DNA of 64,000 bases from Thamnaconus septentrionalis (taxonomy: Eukaryota; Chordata; Actinopteri; Tetraodontiformes; Monacanthidae): contig CM020519.1 of the NCBI GenBank assembly GCA_009823395.1, positions 13,884,001 through 13,948,000 on the forward strand, written 5' to 3'. Below, piece after piece: positions 1 to 10,789 of the stretch; position 1 is the stretch's first letter; each line of letters opens with the position of its first letter. The translations under genes were made by a program, and so were the position numbers. Below the pieces are notes generated by a model, which was given only the letters and a program-made list of their open reading frames with translations, did no database searches and was not told the origin of the DNA.

Positions 1-560
1 TGAAAAAGTTTGCCTGATAAATGTTTTTTTATATTGTAAAGGATTAATGTCTATAAATATGTTAATTAAAGTGTATACTCGCAGTTCAATAAAAGTAATT
101 TGGTTATTCTACCCATAGAACGGTTCTTATATGTGTATAAGAATCTAAATATAGCAAGGGTCTTGCTCCCAGTTAGCTGCACTGCAATATTTCTCAGGAA
201 GCCAGGAGTGGACAATCCAGGCAGCTTGACAGCGTTTCGTATTTAGAGTGAACGCTCGCATACTCAAATAAACCGGCAAAGAAGGTGGACGAGGTATCCA
301 CATTTGTGTGCACAGGTTATCGCAGTTCACTGGCAAACTCGGGAGTGGGAGGTTGAGCGAATGAGCACTGCAATCTACAATCTGACCACAAGATGGCAGA
401 ATTGTACACTGTACGTTTAATAAGTGCTTCAGGATCATGTGAATTGGAATGTGACTTGACAGAAAGAAAAAGCACTCCTCCAATTGGAATCTGCTGAACC
501 GGCCGACAAGAAATTTGGTTAACCGTGTCTGAGAGTTTAAGTTAGTTAAATAAACATCCA
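1..560 (-). mobile_element. TTAA-type MITE relative at left edge
   Basis: Third array copy of the MITE relative. The window starts just inside its outer end. Confidence 0.68.
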
Positions 561-831
561 AATGAAATACATGGCTACAAAACTTATTTTTAAAGCTGCC
601 TACTCTGTCTTTGTCGGTCTCCCGTTTGGTTTTTGTTATTTTTACCTTTAAGGACACCCTTGGATAGTTTTGTTTATTTTTTTTAAATGAAGGTTTTTCT
701 GTTGTAATGTCTTTTGTTGTGTTTTGGGTCCTGCCTAATTGTCGTCTCCACCCTAAGGTTTATTGTTTGCTTATTTGTTTCATGTAAAAAAGCAACAAAT
801 GTACCAACAGCTGCTTTTGAAGATTGACCTC
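1..831. repeat. Left partial spacer, internally deleted
   Basis: Position 1 onward matches 10,791 onward in the same orientation, through the MITE part. At about 604 the match jumps from about 11,393 to about 12,415, so roughly 1 kb, including the microsatellite and the 63-bp repeat, is absent. A second gap of about 85 bp lies near 755. The spacer then leads into the 3' flank of copy 1. The array clearly continues to the left of the window. Confidence 0.8.
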
Positions 832-1026
832 TTTATTATTACATTTTAATACAACAATACTTCCACTGTTTACGCAATGCTGCTTGAGTCGGACAGGAAA
901 AGGATGGAACAACATAATCTTTAGATTTGAGAGTGAATCTCTTTTACAAACAATGGTGACTACGATTACTTTTTGTTTCCCCTAGTGGCATTATGTGAAT
1001 ATCAGCATGGTTGAAAACCATTGCTT

Positions 1027-1815
1027 TTAGCAGCCATACAGCTGATTGATTCTCTGGATGTCCAAGCGTGACATGCGCTGCCTCTGGCCAATCCGAGCGT
1101 TGCCGTTGGGAGTGATGGTGTCTCGGCCATTAATAGAGAAAGCTTTTCTCCCGTAGTGCATGATGGAGGAGTAGTCGTACGGAGTGTTGAGGTTGTTGGT
1201 CTGGTACTTTTTGAAGTTGAAATCCATCCCAGACTTGATGTTGCGCCAGTTGATCTTGACGTACTTATCGCGGTCGCTCCTGGTCTGCTCGTGCCGGAAG
1301 CCCAGAGCGTGAATGAACTCGTGCTGGATGATGCCGTGGTGCAGGCAGCCCTGCTTCTTGAGAGAGAGCTCCTGTGGGCCTCCCTGTCTGCCCAGAGAGG
1401 AGTAACATCCCATTTTGTTCACCACTTTGATGTAGTCACGCTGCCCGTTTCGAGGGACGAAGCGGATACAGGTTTTTCCTTGAAAGCCCTTCATGGCTTT
1501 CACAATTTTTTTCTTCTCCCATGAGGAAAACTGCCCGTTAAAAGTGTAAGGGATGGTCACTTTGCCATTGGAACCCTTCTTCCACAGGCACTGATTGGAC
1601 CAACACTTGATGGCATTTCTGGTTTTGGGACGCAGCAGGTCTCCTTCTAACAGGCTCTCATCTATGTTATCGTTAGTGGTGAGAATCCCGCTGGTGATGT
1701 CCACAGCGTCATCTTCTTCATCTTCAATGTCCTCTTCACCTGCATCCTCAATGGTAGGATGTGCCTGGGAGAGGCCCAGTAGGAGCAACAGCAGCAAGCT
1801 GAAGGAGGATTTCAT
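1027..1815 (-). CDS. hce: High choriolytic enzyme-like astacin, copy 1 (intact)
   Basis: An intact intronless reading frame of 262 codons encodes a secreted six-cysteine astacin (C6AST) zinc metalloprotease. Residues 1-18 are a leucine-rich signal peptide ending SQA. Residues 19-66 form a very acidic propeptide with an LLEGD motif, whose Asp59 is the expected aspartate-switch zinc ligand. The mature enzyme probably starts at Asn67. The zinc motif HEFIHALGFRHE is at 165-176 and the Met-turn SIMHY at 217-221. Cysteines 71, 76, 116, 137, 157 and 262 match the C6AST pattern. Lack of introns and overall form fit euteleost hatching enzymes of the HCE type, which swell the egg envelope. A paralogous C6AST role such as patristacin cannot be excluded. 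It is divergently paired with copy 2 and differs from copy 6 only at residue 99 (Trp here, Ser there). The stop is TAA, and an AATAAA signal lies at 832-837 on this strand. Confidence 0.93.
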   Translation of the reverse strand: MKSSFSLLLLLLLGLSQAHPTIEDAGEEDIEDEEDDAVDITSGILTTNDNIDESLLEGDLLRPKTRNAIKCWSNQCLWKKGSNGKVTIPYTFNGQFSSWEKKKIVKAMKGFQGKTCIRFVPRNGQRDYIKVVNKMGCYSSLGRQGGPQELSLKKQGCLHHGIIQHEFIHALGFRHEQTRSDRDKYVKINWRNIKSGMDFNFKKYQTNNLNTPYDYSSIMHYGRKAFSINGRDTITPNGNARIGQRQRMSRLDIQRINQLYGC

Positions 1816-2454
1816 GTTTGTGCTGGTTGAGTGGCTTCAGTGGAACAGCGGCTGTGGAGAGACTCCTTTCAGCTTGATGTCTGACTCGGTTCATTCCAGG
1901 CTTTTTATACTGTCCCACACAGGTGTGTCTACAAAAGGATTATGGGTTGTGGTCCTCACAGCAAAGCCTAAAAAACCCCTGGAGGGAGGTCTTCTCAGAC
2001 CAACCCACTACGTTAACATGGTTTGTGATCTCTGGTGATTTAAAGGATGAACATAAAACAACCGATTGTGTTGGACATTCTAAGCATAAACACTAAACAG
2101 CCTTCAACCAGAAAGCTAGCAGTTCCTATTGGAAAAAATTTGCAACGTTCCAGCAACAAAGTGCCCACATCACAATTTACTTGTTGCAACAGCTCTCTCA
2201 AATAGCTCCAGAGACCAAATAAATAATAAATAAATGAATGAATGAATAGTTTGGTGCAAGCAGAAGATGCGGTTACTCTGGGTTCAATTACTCACAGGAC
2301 TGCCGTACAGGTTATTCTATCAGTCTGTCACTAGCTGCATTTCCATTACAGTGTTTCGCAAAATAAAAGCAACATTTCTAAAATTTTGACAATCGAGTTT
2401 GCAGGTGTTTCCATTGAATGGTGTGAAGCGCATAAAGCTGTAGTTCTGGTAAAA

Positions 2455-2640
2455 TCTCCTCCCGCGAGACCCCACTATGAGGAGGACAGAGGTGCAAAAC
2501 ATTTTGCGTTTTGGAGCAGCTATTTCAGTTGTCACTCCCGCTGTTGCCGCTGTTATAACCAGGAGACAAAGGCAGCAATCCTCAGGACGTGGTCATGATG
2601 CTGCTGTGTTTGCCATATCACATCTGCTTTGGTAAAACTC
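2455..2640 (+). mobile_element. Harbinger-derived fragment, left arm, pair 1/2
   Basis: The plus strand encodes the same Cys-rich N-terminal block (FSCHSRCCRCYNQET) as the longer remnant near 15.4 kb. It is joined directly to the downstream block (GGTCATGATGCTGCTGTGTTTGCC) that follows the second Asp motif there. The transposase middle is therefore deleted. It converges on the right arm at 2,880-3,060. Confidence 0.7.
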
Positions 2641-2879
2641 TTTATCTTACCAAATATATTTGTTTAATTTTTATTTAAATATGTCATACTTAAGTCAAAA
2701 ATATATCTAACTTTTGATATTTCATTAAGTATTTATGTTAAAAAAGCCAAAATACTTTCACTTGTTCCAGATGCAGTTCTTTAAACCGTGGGGTGCTTTT
2801 TGCATTTGGCAATATTGAAAATGATATTTGTTTAATTTTTATTTATATTTCAATAAAAATCAAACAAATATATTTGGAA

Positions 2880-3060
2880 GCAGATGTGATATGGAAAACA
2901 CAGCAGCATCATGACCGCGTCCTGAGGATTGCTGCCTTTGTCTCCTGGTTACAACAGCGGCAACAGCAGTCGTGACAACTGAAATGGCTGCTCCAAAACG
3001 CTAAATATTTTGTACTTCCATCCACCTCATAGTAGGGTCTGGCGTGTATTTTTTTCCAAT
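2880..3060 (-). mobile_element. Harbinger-derived fragment, right arm, pair 1/2
   Basis: The minus strand encodes MDGSTKYLAFWSSHFSCHD-like sequence (first residue Val here), as in the 15.4 kb remnant, with the same internal deletion as the left arm at 2,455-2,640. The two arms are inverted relative to each other and clearly diverged, so they are older than the array duplications. Confidence 0.7.
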
Positions 3061-3371
3061 AGGAACTGCTAGCTTTCTGGTTGAAGACTGTTAAGTGTTT
3101 ATGCTTTGAATGTCCAACACAATCGGTTGTTTTATGTTCATCCTTTAAATCACCAGAGATCACAAACCATGTTAACGTAGTGGGTTGGTTTGAGAAGACC
3201 TCCCTCCAGAGGTTTTTTAGGCTTTGCTGGAGGACCACAACCCATAATCCTTTTGTAGACACACCTGTGTAGGACAGTATAAAAAGCCTGGAATGAACCG
3301 AGTCAGACATCAAGCTGAAAGGAGTCTCTCCACAGCCGCTGTTCCACTGAAGCCACTCAACCAGCACAAAC

Positions 3372-4241
3372 ATGAAATCCTCCTTCAGCTTGCTGCTGTT
3401 GCTCCTACTGGGCCTCTCCCAGGCACATCCTACCATTGAGGATGCAGGTGAAGAGGACATTGAAGATGAAGAAGATGACGCTGTGGACATCACCAGCGGG
3501 ATTCTCACCACTAACGATAACATAGATGAGAGCCTGTTAGAAGGAGACCTGCTGCGTCCCAAAACCAGAAATGCCATCAAGTGTTGGTCCAATCAGTGCC
3601 TGTGGAAGAAGGGTTCCAATGGCAAAGTGACCATCCCTTACACTTTTAACGGGCAGTTTTCCTCATGGGAGAAGAAAAAAATTGTGAAAGCCATGAAGGG
3701 CTTTCAAGGGCAAACCTGTATCCGCTTCGTCCCTCGAAACGGGCAGCGTGACTACATCAAAGTGGTGAACAAAATGGGATGTTACTCCTCTCTGGGCAGA
3801 CAGGGAGGCCCACAGGAGCTCTCTCTCAAGAAGCAGGGCTGCCTGCACCACGGCATCATCCAGCACGAGTTCATTCACGCTCTGGGCTTCCGGCACGAGC
3901 AGACCAGGAGCGACCGCGATAAGTACGTCAAGATCAACTGGCGCAACATCAAGTCTGGGATGGATTTCAACTTCAAAAAGTACCAGACCAACAACCTCAA
4001 CACTCCGCACGACTACTCCTCCATCATGCACTACGGAGAAAAGCTTTCTCTATTAATGGCCGAGACACCATCACTCCCAACGGCAACGCCGGATTGGCCA
4101 GAGGCAGCGCATGTCACGCTTGGACATCCAGAGAATCAATCAGCTGTATGGCTGCTAAAAGCAATGGTTTTCAACCATGCTGATATTCACATAATGCCAC
4201 TAGGGGAAACAAAAAGTAATCGTAGTCACCATTGTTTGTAA
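3372..4241 (+). pseudogene. hce: HCE-like astacin, copy 2 (frameshifted C-terminus)
   Basis: This is the divergent partner of copy 1. The signal peptide, propeptide, zinc motif (165-176) and Met-turn SIMHY are all intact. One G is missing near 4,035, just after the HYG that follows the Met-turn, and another base is missing near 4,089. The last 40 or so normal residues are therefore replaced by about 67 unrelated ones, and the frame runs past the original stop site (4,156-4,158) to 4,241. The terminal Cys262, which normally pairs with Cys116, is lost. Two substitutions, Lys114Gln and Tyr213His, are also seen. The metal site would still form, but an astacin fold without the C-terminal disulphide is unlikely to be stable. 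The lesion could be real or an assembly error. An AATAAA signal lies at 4,348-4,353. Confidence 0.85.
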
Positions 4242-4834
4242 AAGAGATTCATTCTCAAATCTAAAGATTATGTTGTTCCATCCTTTTCCTGTCCGACTCA
4301 AGCAGCATTGCGTAAACAGTGGAAGTATTGTTGTATTAAAATGTAATAATAAAGATGTCAATCTTCAAAAGCAGCTGTTGGTACCTTTGTTGCTTTTTTA
4401 CATGAAACAAATAAGCAAACAATTAACCTTAACCTTGACAACTGATTCATCAATTAGGTCATACTTTGGCTAAATGATGGCATCATCCTGTGCTTGAATG
4501 TGGCGGTCACAGCAGGGTGGAGACGACGATTAGGCAGGACCCAAAACACAACAAAAGACATTACAACAGAAAAACCTTCATTTAAAAAACTAAACAAAAC
4601 TATCCAAGGGTGTCCTTAAAGGTAAAAATAACAAAAACCAAACGGGAGACCGACAAAGACAGAGGGAGACAAGGACTATTTATGCAAGAGGGCAGGCAGA
4701 CAACAGGTGAGAACAATCAAGGGCAGGACTCACAATGCGACACAGGTGACAAAATTTGGGGACAACAAAATAGGCGGGGGGTTCTCCTCGCAGGAACTGG
4801 GTGGAACACTGAGGGAGCTGCAATCAGTTGATCT

Positions 4835-4975
4835 GCTGAACCCAGATGAGGAGTATGAGTCGACCAGGTCGCTGACAAAGCTGCAGTCCACCGGGACAGC
4901 GACTCGGGACGAGGAGCAGGAGTCGGCCGGGTACTTGGCAGAGTTGCAGTCCGTGGGACCGCTGACGTAGTGGTT
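4835..4975 (-). repeat. 63-bp tandem repeat, shorter allele
   Basis: Inverted counterpart of the repeat at 12,038-12,245. GAGGAG anchors end at 4,853 and 4,916, 63 bp apart, so one whole unit fewer is present. Confidence 0.72.
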
Positions 4976-5448
4976 ATCAGCACTGGCGTAAGCTGATCCA
5001 CCAATTGGTTATTGGTTAGGTCGTTTACTGGACAGGTCCAGCTGCCAGCTGGATGGCAGGAGGACGTCAAGAGATGTCCTGGTTCCTTTAAAATAATATG
5101 TCGCTCAGCTGCTGCTGATACCTTTACTAGTGAGCAGTTGCTTCCCTCTAGTGGAGGTTATAGTAATCACATCTGTTGCCTCTCTCCCTATCATTAATTA
5201 AACGTAAACAAGCTGAAGATCAGGGAACAATCAGGCAAGCCCAATAACGATTTGAATACACGTTTTTGTTTGATTTTATGTTCACTCTTCTTCCCACAAA
5301 TCAGAAACGCCCAAGAAACCCTTGAAAAAAGTCTCCTGTAAATGTTTTACCCAATCTCAGACTGACAGTATTGTTTTAAAACCGCTGCTGCACATCTACT
5401 GACTCAAACTAATAGGAGACAATAGCACATTTCACCAGTCCTAGCATC

Positions 5449-5451
<3 letters not shown>

Positions 5452-5524
<73 letters not shown>
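5452..5524 (+). repeat. (GA)n microsatellite
   Basis: An uninterrupted AG/GA run of about 73 bp inside the copy 2/3 spacer. The inverted counterpart is the TC run at 11,521-11,565. Confidence 0.97.
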
Positions 5525-5526
<2 letters not shown>

Positions 5527-5689
5527 ATTGCATGTGATTTAGCACTCGCAATAAAAGTTGATTTGATTGATAGATTGATTGAACATATGATGGCACAGTG
5601 CAGAATGAACATCTGTTGTTGCAGCAGTGTTATTGATCATACAGAATTAAATAGGCAGCTTTAAAAATCAGTTTTGTCGCCATTTATTT

Positions 5690-6260
5690 CATTTGGATGT
5701 TTATTTAACCAACTGAAACTCTCAGACACGGTTAACCAAATTTCTTGTCGGCCGGTTCAGCAGATTCCAATTGGAGGAGTGCTTTTTCTTTCTGTCAAGT
5801 CACATTCCAATTCACATGATCCTGAAGCACTTGTTAAACGTACAGTGTACAATTCTGCCATCTTGTGGTCAGATTGTAGATTGCAGTGCTCATTCGCTCA
5901 ACCTCCCACTCCCGAGCTTGCCAGTGAACTGCGATAACCTGTGCACACAAATGTGGATACCTCGTCCACCTTCTTTGCCGGTTTATTTGAGTATGCGAGC
6001 GTTCACTCTAAATACGAAACGCTGTCAAGCTGCCTGGATTGTCCACTCCAGGCTTCCTGAGAAATATTGCAGTGCAGCTAACTGGGAGCAAGACCCTTGC
6101 TGTATTTAGATTCTTCTACACATATAAGAACCGTTCTACGGGTAGAATAACCAAATTACTTTTATTGAACTGCGAGTATACACTTTAATTAACATATTTA
6201 TAGACATTAATCCTTTACAATATAAAAAAAACATTTATCAGGCAAACTTTTTCACTCTGG
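5690..6260 (+). mobile_element. TTAA-type MITE relative in copy 2/3 spacer
   Basis: It shares long blocks with the dispersed elements at 35,525-35,957, 37,716-38,038 and 47,690-48,042: GGATACCTCGTCC, GGTTTATTTGA, GCGAGCGTTCAC and GTATACACTTTAATTAA, in the same order. The outer 5' end is diverged and the clean terminal repeat is not seen here. Further copies lie at 1-560 and 10,790-11,370. Confidence 0.7.
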
Positions 6261-6949
6261 AACTTTAATTTGGCAGTTTAATTAAAGTCTTCAGTTAAAC
6301 AGATGTGAAAGCAAAACATCTCCCTAAAAACCACATTTCATTGGAAAATCAAAGCTTGGTCATGTGTGAAATTTTCACAGTGAGGATATTTTTTTCTTCG
6401 CTCCTCATCTGCCAGTGTTGCCCCACTGTGTTTACTTGGATCCAAGACCGACACTTGAAACCCACGAGATTTTTGACCGCTTTCTCCAGCTGCTGACAGA
6501 CTTGTTGTTCGAGATATTGATTTTCTGTCATTTCTTTCCACTTGATGACAGCAGCTCTCAGTCACCAGCTGCTGCCACTGACACTTCTGAAGATATTATC
6601 TGGGGACTTCTGTCCATGTTTGATCTGATTTCCAGCAGGAATATAATTTTTGTTTTTTGTTTTTGTTTTTTAAAATAAAAGAATTTCTCTACTCAAAACG
6701 CCACTATGAGCCAAATCCAAATCGACTGCACGCCGTAACAACGAGGTCTCACCACTAGATGGTACTGTGATCTCAGAAAAAGCCGGTGGTTTGGCATTCA
6801 CGCCAAATGTGCCAATATTAGTTTGATTAGACTGATCTCTTTATTATTACATTTCAAGGGAACAATGCTTTGGTAGGACAGGAAAAGCATCAAACAACAT
6901 GATCATTAGCTTTGAAATGTGAATATCAGCATCGTTGAAACCATTGCTT

Positions 6950-7734
6950 TTAGCAGCCATACAGCTGATTGATTCTCTGGATGTCCAAGCGTGACATGCG
7001 CTGCCTCTGGCCAATCCGAGCGTTGCCGTTGGGAGTGATGGTGTCTCGGCCATTAATAGAGAAAGCTTTTCTCCCGTAGTGCATGATGGAGGAGTAGTCG
7101 TACGGAGTGTTGAGGTTGTTGGTCTGGTACTTTTTGAAGTTGAAATCCATCCCAGACTTGATGTTGCGCCAGTTGATCTTGACGTACTTATCGCGGTCGC
7201 TCCTGGTCTGCTCGTGCCGGAAGCCCAGGCGTGAATGAACTCGTGCTGGATGATGCCGTGGTGCAGGCAGCCCTGCTTCTTGAGAGAGAGCTCCTGTGGG
7301 CCTCCCTGTCTGCCCAGAGAGGAGTAACATCCCATTTGTTCACCACTTTGATGTAGTCACGCTGCCCGTTTCGAGGGACGCAGGCGGATACAGGTTTTTC
7401 CTTGAAAGCCCTTCATGGCTTTCACAATTTTCTTCTCCCATGAGGAAAACTGGCCATTAAAAGTGTAAGGGATGGTCACTTTGCCATTGGAACCCTTCTT
7501 CCACAGGCACTGATTGGACCAACACTTGATGGCATTTCTGGTTTTGGGACGCAGCAGGTCTCCTTCTAACAGGCTCTCATCTATGTTATCGTTAGTGGTG
7601 AGAATCCCGCTGGTGATGTCCACAGCGTCATCTTCTTCATCTTCAATGTCCTCTTCACCTGCATCCTCAATGGTAGGATGTGCCTGGGAGAGGCCCAGTA
7701 GGAGCAACAGCAGCAAGCAGAAGGAGGATTTCAT
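6950..7734 (-). pseudogene. hce: HCE-like astacin, copy 3 (multiple frameshifts)
   Basis: The gene body is homologous to copy 1 over its full length (785 against 789 bp) but carries four indels. Going 5' to 3' on the minus strand: an in-frame loss of one Lys in the EKKK run; a +1 insertion near 7,381; a -1 deletion near 7,336 in a T run, which restores frame after about 15 scrambled codons that include a TGA stop (7,357-7,359); and a -1 deletion near 7,229 that shifts frame inside the zinc motif, right after HEFIHA. The downstream part, from GFRHE to the terminal Cys, survives in another frame. No single frame can give an active protease. The 3' flank is of the second type, shared with copies 4 and 6, with AATAAA at 6,840-6,845 on this strand. 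Confidence 0.88.
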
Positions 7735-8049
7735 GTTTGTGCTGGTTGAGTGGCTTCAGTGGAACAGCGGCTGTGGAGAGACTCCTTTCAGCTTGATGTC
7801 TGACTCAGTTCATTCCAGGCTTTTTATACTGTCCCACACAGGTGTGTCTGCAAAAGGATTATGGGTTGTGGTCCTCACAGCAAAGCCTAAAAAACCTCTG
7901 GAGGGAGGTCTTCTCAAACCAACCCACTACGTTAACATGGTTTGTGATCTCTGGTGATTTAAAGGATGAACATAAAACAACCGATTGTGTTGGACATTCT
8001 AAGCATAAACACTTAACAGTCTTCAACCAGAAAGCTAGCAGTTCCTATT

Positions 8050-8235
8050 GGAAAAAAATACACGCCAGACCCTACTATGAGGTGGATGGAAGTACAAAAT
8101 ATTTAGCGTTTTGGAGCGTTTTTAGCCATTTCAGTTGTCACGACTGCTGTTGCCGCTGTTGTAACCAGGAGACAAAGGCAGCAATCCTCAGGACGCGGTC
8201 ATGATGCTGCTGTGTTTTCCATATCACATCTGCTT
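8050..8235 (+). mobile_element. Harbinger-derived fragment, right-type arm, pair 3/4
   Basis: Inverted copy of the 2,880-3,060 arm, with the same internal deletion. It has a small insertion near 8,118 that adds residues to the WS-HFSCHD block. Confidence 0.68.
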
Positions 8236-8474
8236 CCAAATATATTTGTTTGATTTTTATTGAAATATAAATAAAAATTAAACAAATATCATTTTCAATA
8301 TTGCCAAATGCAAAAAGCACCCCACGGTTTAAAGAACTGCATCTGGAACAAGTGAAAGTATTTTGGCTTTTTTAACATAAATACTTAATGAAATATCAAA
8401 AGTTAGATGTATTTTTGACTTAAGTATGACATATTTAAATAAAAATTAAACAAATATATTTGGTAAGATAAAGA

Positions 8475-8660
8475 GTTTTACCAAAGCAGATGTGATATGG
8501 CAAACACAGCAGCATCATGACCGCGTCCTGAGGATTGCTGCCTTTGTCTCCTGGTTATAACAGCGGCAACAGCGGGAGTGACAACTGAAATAGCTGCTCC
8601 AAAACGCAAAATGTTTTGCACCTCTGTCCTCCTCATAGTGGGGTCTCGCGGGAGGAGATT
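8475..8660 (-). mobile_element. Harbinger-derived fragment, left-type arm, pair 3/4
   Basis: Inverted copy of the 2,455-2,640 arm: Cys-rich N-terminal block followed by the deletion junction and the CATGATGCTGCTGTG block. Confidence 0.68.
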
Positions 8661-9298
8661 TTACCAGAACTACAGCTTTATGCGCTTCACACCATTCAAT
8701 GGAAACACCTGCAAACTCGATTGTCAAAATTTTAGAAATGTTGCTTTTTATTTTGCGAAACACTGTAATGGAAATGCAGCTAGTGACAGACTGATAGAAT
8801 AACCTGTACGGCAGTCCTGTAAGTAATTGAACCCAGAGTAACCGCATCTTCTGCTTGCACCAAACTATTCATTCATTCATTTATTTATTATTTATTTGGT
8901 CTCTGGAGCTATTTGAGAGAGCTGTTGCAACAAGTAAATTGTGATGTGGGCATTTTGTTGCTGGATCGTTGCAAATTTTTTCCGATAGGAACTGCTAGCT
9001 TTCTGGTTGAAGGCTGTTTAGTGTTTATGCTTAGAATGTCCAACACAATCAGTTGTTTTATGTTCATCCTTTAAATCACCAGAGATCACAAACCATGTTA
9101 ACGTAGTGGGTTGGTCTGAGAAGACCTCCCTCCAGAGGTTTTTTAGGCTTTGCTGTGAGGACCACAACCCATAATCCTTTTGCAGACACACCTGTGTGGG
9201 ACAGTATAAAAAGCCTGGAATGAACCGAGTCAGACATCAAGCTGAAAGGAGTCTCTCCACAGCCGCTGTTCCACTGAAGCCACTCAACCAGCACAAAC

Positions 9299-10084
9299 AT
9301 GAAATCCTCCTTCAGCTTGCTGCTGTTGCTCCTACTGGGCCTCTCCCAGGCACATCCTACCATTGAGGATGCAGGTGAAGAGGACATTGAAGATGAAGAA
9401 GATGACGCTGTGGACATCACCAGCGGGATTCTCACCACTAACGATAACATAGATGAGAGCCTGTTAGAAGGAGACCTGCTGCGTCCCAAAACCAGAAATG
9501 CCATCAAGTGTTGGTCCAATCAGTGCCTGTGGAAGAAGGGTTCCAATGGCAAAGTGACCATCCCTTACACTTTTAACGGGCAGTTTTCCTCATGGGAGAA
9601 GAAAAAAATTGTGAAAGCCATGAAGGGCTTTCAAGGAAAAACCTGTATCCGCTTCGTCCCTCGAAACGGGCAGCGTGACTACATCAAAGTGGTGAACAAA
9701 ATGGGATGTTACTCCTCTCTGGGCAGACAGGGAGGCCCACAGGAGCTCTCTCTCAAGAAGCAGGGCTGCCTGCACCACGGCATCATCCAGCACGAGTTCA
9801 TTCACGCTCTGGGCTTCCGCACGAGCAGACCAGGAGCGACCGCGATAAGCACGTCAAGATCAACTGGCGCAACATCAAGTCTGGGATGGATTTCAACTTC
9901 AAAAGTACCAGACCAACAACCTCAACACTCCGACGACTACTCCTCCATCATGCACTACGGGAGAAAAGCTTTCTCTATTAATGGCCGAGACACCATCACT
10001 CCCAACGGCAACGCTCGGATTGGCCAGAGGCAGCGCATGTCACGCTTGGACATCCAGAGAATCAATCAGCTGTATGGCTGCTAA
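9299..10084 (+). pseudogene. hce: HCE-like astacin, copy 4 (open frame, zinc site broken)
   Basis: The frame is open for 261 residues, but a central stretch is scrambled. Three separate single-base deletions, near 9,819 (CCGG to CCG), 9,901 (a run of five A shortened to four) and 9,931 (CGTACG to CGACG), sum to -3. Normal frame resumes at DYSSIMHYG and continues to the final Cys. Between residue 175 and about 212 the sequence is unrelated to astacins. The third zinc-binding histidine of HExxHxxGFxHE and the following family-conserved residues are absent. As read, the product would be secreted but catalytically dead. It pairs head-to-head with copy 3. AATAAA is at 10,190-10,195. The three compensating deletions could also be consensus errors, so a functional gene is not excluded. 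Confidence 0.8.
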
Positions 10085-10789
10085 AAGCAATGGTTTTCAA
10101 CCATGCTGATATTCACATTTCAAAGCTAATGATCATGTTGTTTGATGCTTTTCCTGTCCTACCAAAGCATTGTTCCCTTGAAATGTAATAATAAAGAGAT
10201 CAGTCTAATCAAACTAATATTGGCACATTTGGCGTGAATGCCAAACCACCGGCTTTTTCTGAGATCAGAGTACCATCTAGTGGTGAGACCTTGTTGTTAC
10301 GGCGTGCAGTCGATTTGGATTTGGCTCATAGTGGCGTTTGGAGGAGAGAAATTCTTTTATTTTAAAAAAAACAAACAAAAAAAACAATAAACAAAAATTA
10401 TATTCCTGCTGGAAGTCAGATCAAACATGGACAGAAGTCCCCAGATAATATCTTCAGAAGTGTCAGTGGCAGCAGCTGGTGACTGAGAGCTGCTGTCATC
10501 AAGTGGAAAGAAATGACGGGAAAATCAATATCTCTAACAACAAGTCTGTCAGCAGCTGGAGAATGCGGTCAAAAATCTCGTGGGTTTCAAGTGTCGGTCT
10601 TGGATCCAAGTAAACACAGTGGGGCAACACTAGCAGATGAGGAGCGAAGAAAAAAATATCCTCACTGTGAAAATTTCACACATGACCAAGCTTTGATTTT
10701 CCAATGAAATGTGGTTTTTAGGGAGATGTTTTGCTTTCACATCTGTTTAACTGAAGACTTTAATTAAACTGCCAAATTAAAGTTCCACA

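Larger units (their letters stand above)
1816..3371. promoter_or_regulatory. Divergent promoter interval of HCE copies 1 and 2
   Basis: The 1,556 bp between the two start codons has near-identical promoters at both ends. On the copy 1 side, TATAAAAA (minus strand) is at 1,902-1,909 with a palindromic E-box CACACAGGTGTG at 1,916-1,927. On the copy 2 side TATAAAAA is at 3,278-3,285 with a one-base variant of the E-box upstream. Each TATA box is about 90 bp from its ATG, giving an inferred 5' UTR near 60 bp. Similarity to the other promoters extends at least 300 bp upstream. The centre is filled by Harbinger-derived sequence. Confidence 0.75.
4354..6839. repeat. Tail-to-tail spacer between HCE copies 2 and 3
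   Basis: This stretch of about 2.5 kb has no gene. In order it holds 3' flank of copy 2; a segment of apparently repetitive origin (about 4,497-5,100) with a 63-bp tandem repeat; a GA microsatellite (5,452-5,524); a TTAA-type MITE relative (about 5,690-6,260); and an unrecognised segment (about 6,260-6,830) leading into the 3' flank of copy 3. The whole spacer is present in inverted orientation at 10,196-12,727. Short open frames inside it have no recognisable family. Confidence 0.85.
7735..9298. promoter_or_regulatory. Divergent promoter interval of HCE copies 3 and 4
   Basis: This interval is 1,564 bp, with TATAAAAA at 7,821-7,828 (minus, copy 3) and 9,205-9,212 (plus, copy 4), each beside a CACACCTGTGTG E-box. 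The two halves are arranged in inverted order relative to the intervals of pairs 1/2 and 5/6: the half carrying the TACACGCCAGACC block lies beside copy 3 here, but beside copies 2 and 6 there. The core promoters look undamaged although both genes are broken, so transcription may continue. Confidence 0.72.

Noticed and set aside
1156..1524. Plus-strand open frame of 122 codons opposite HCE copy 1 (and its equivalents in the other copies)
   Set aside because: It is the antisense shadow of the conserved astacin coding sequence and has no start context or family features of its own.
1595..2038. 147-codon frame antisense to the HCE signal/propeptide and promoter, repeated in all copies
   Set aside because: It exists because the six copies are near-identical; it reads the promoter and acidic propeptide backwards.
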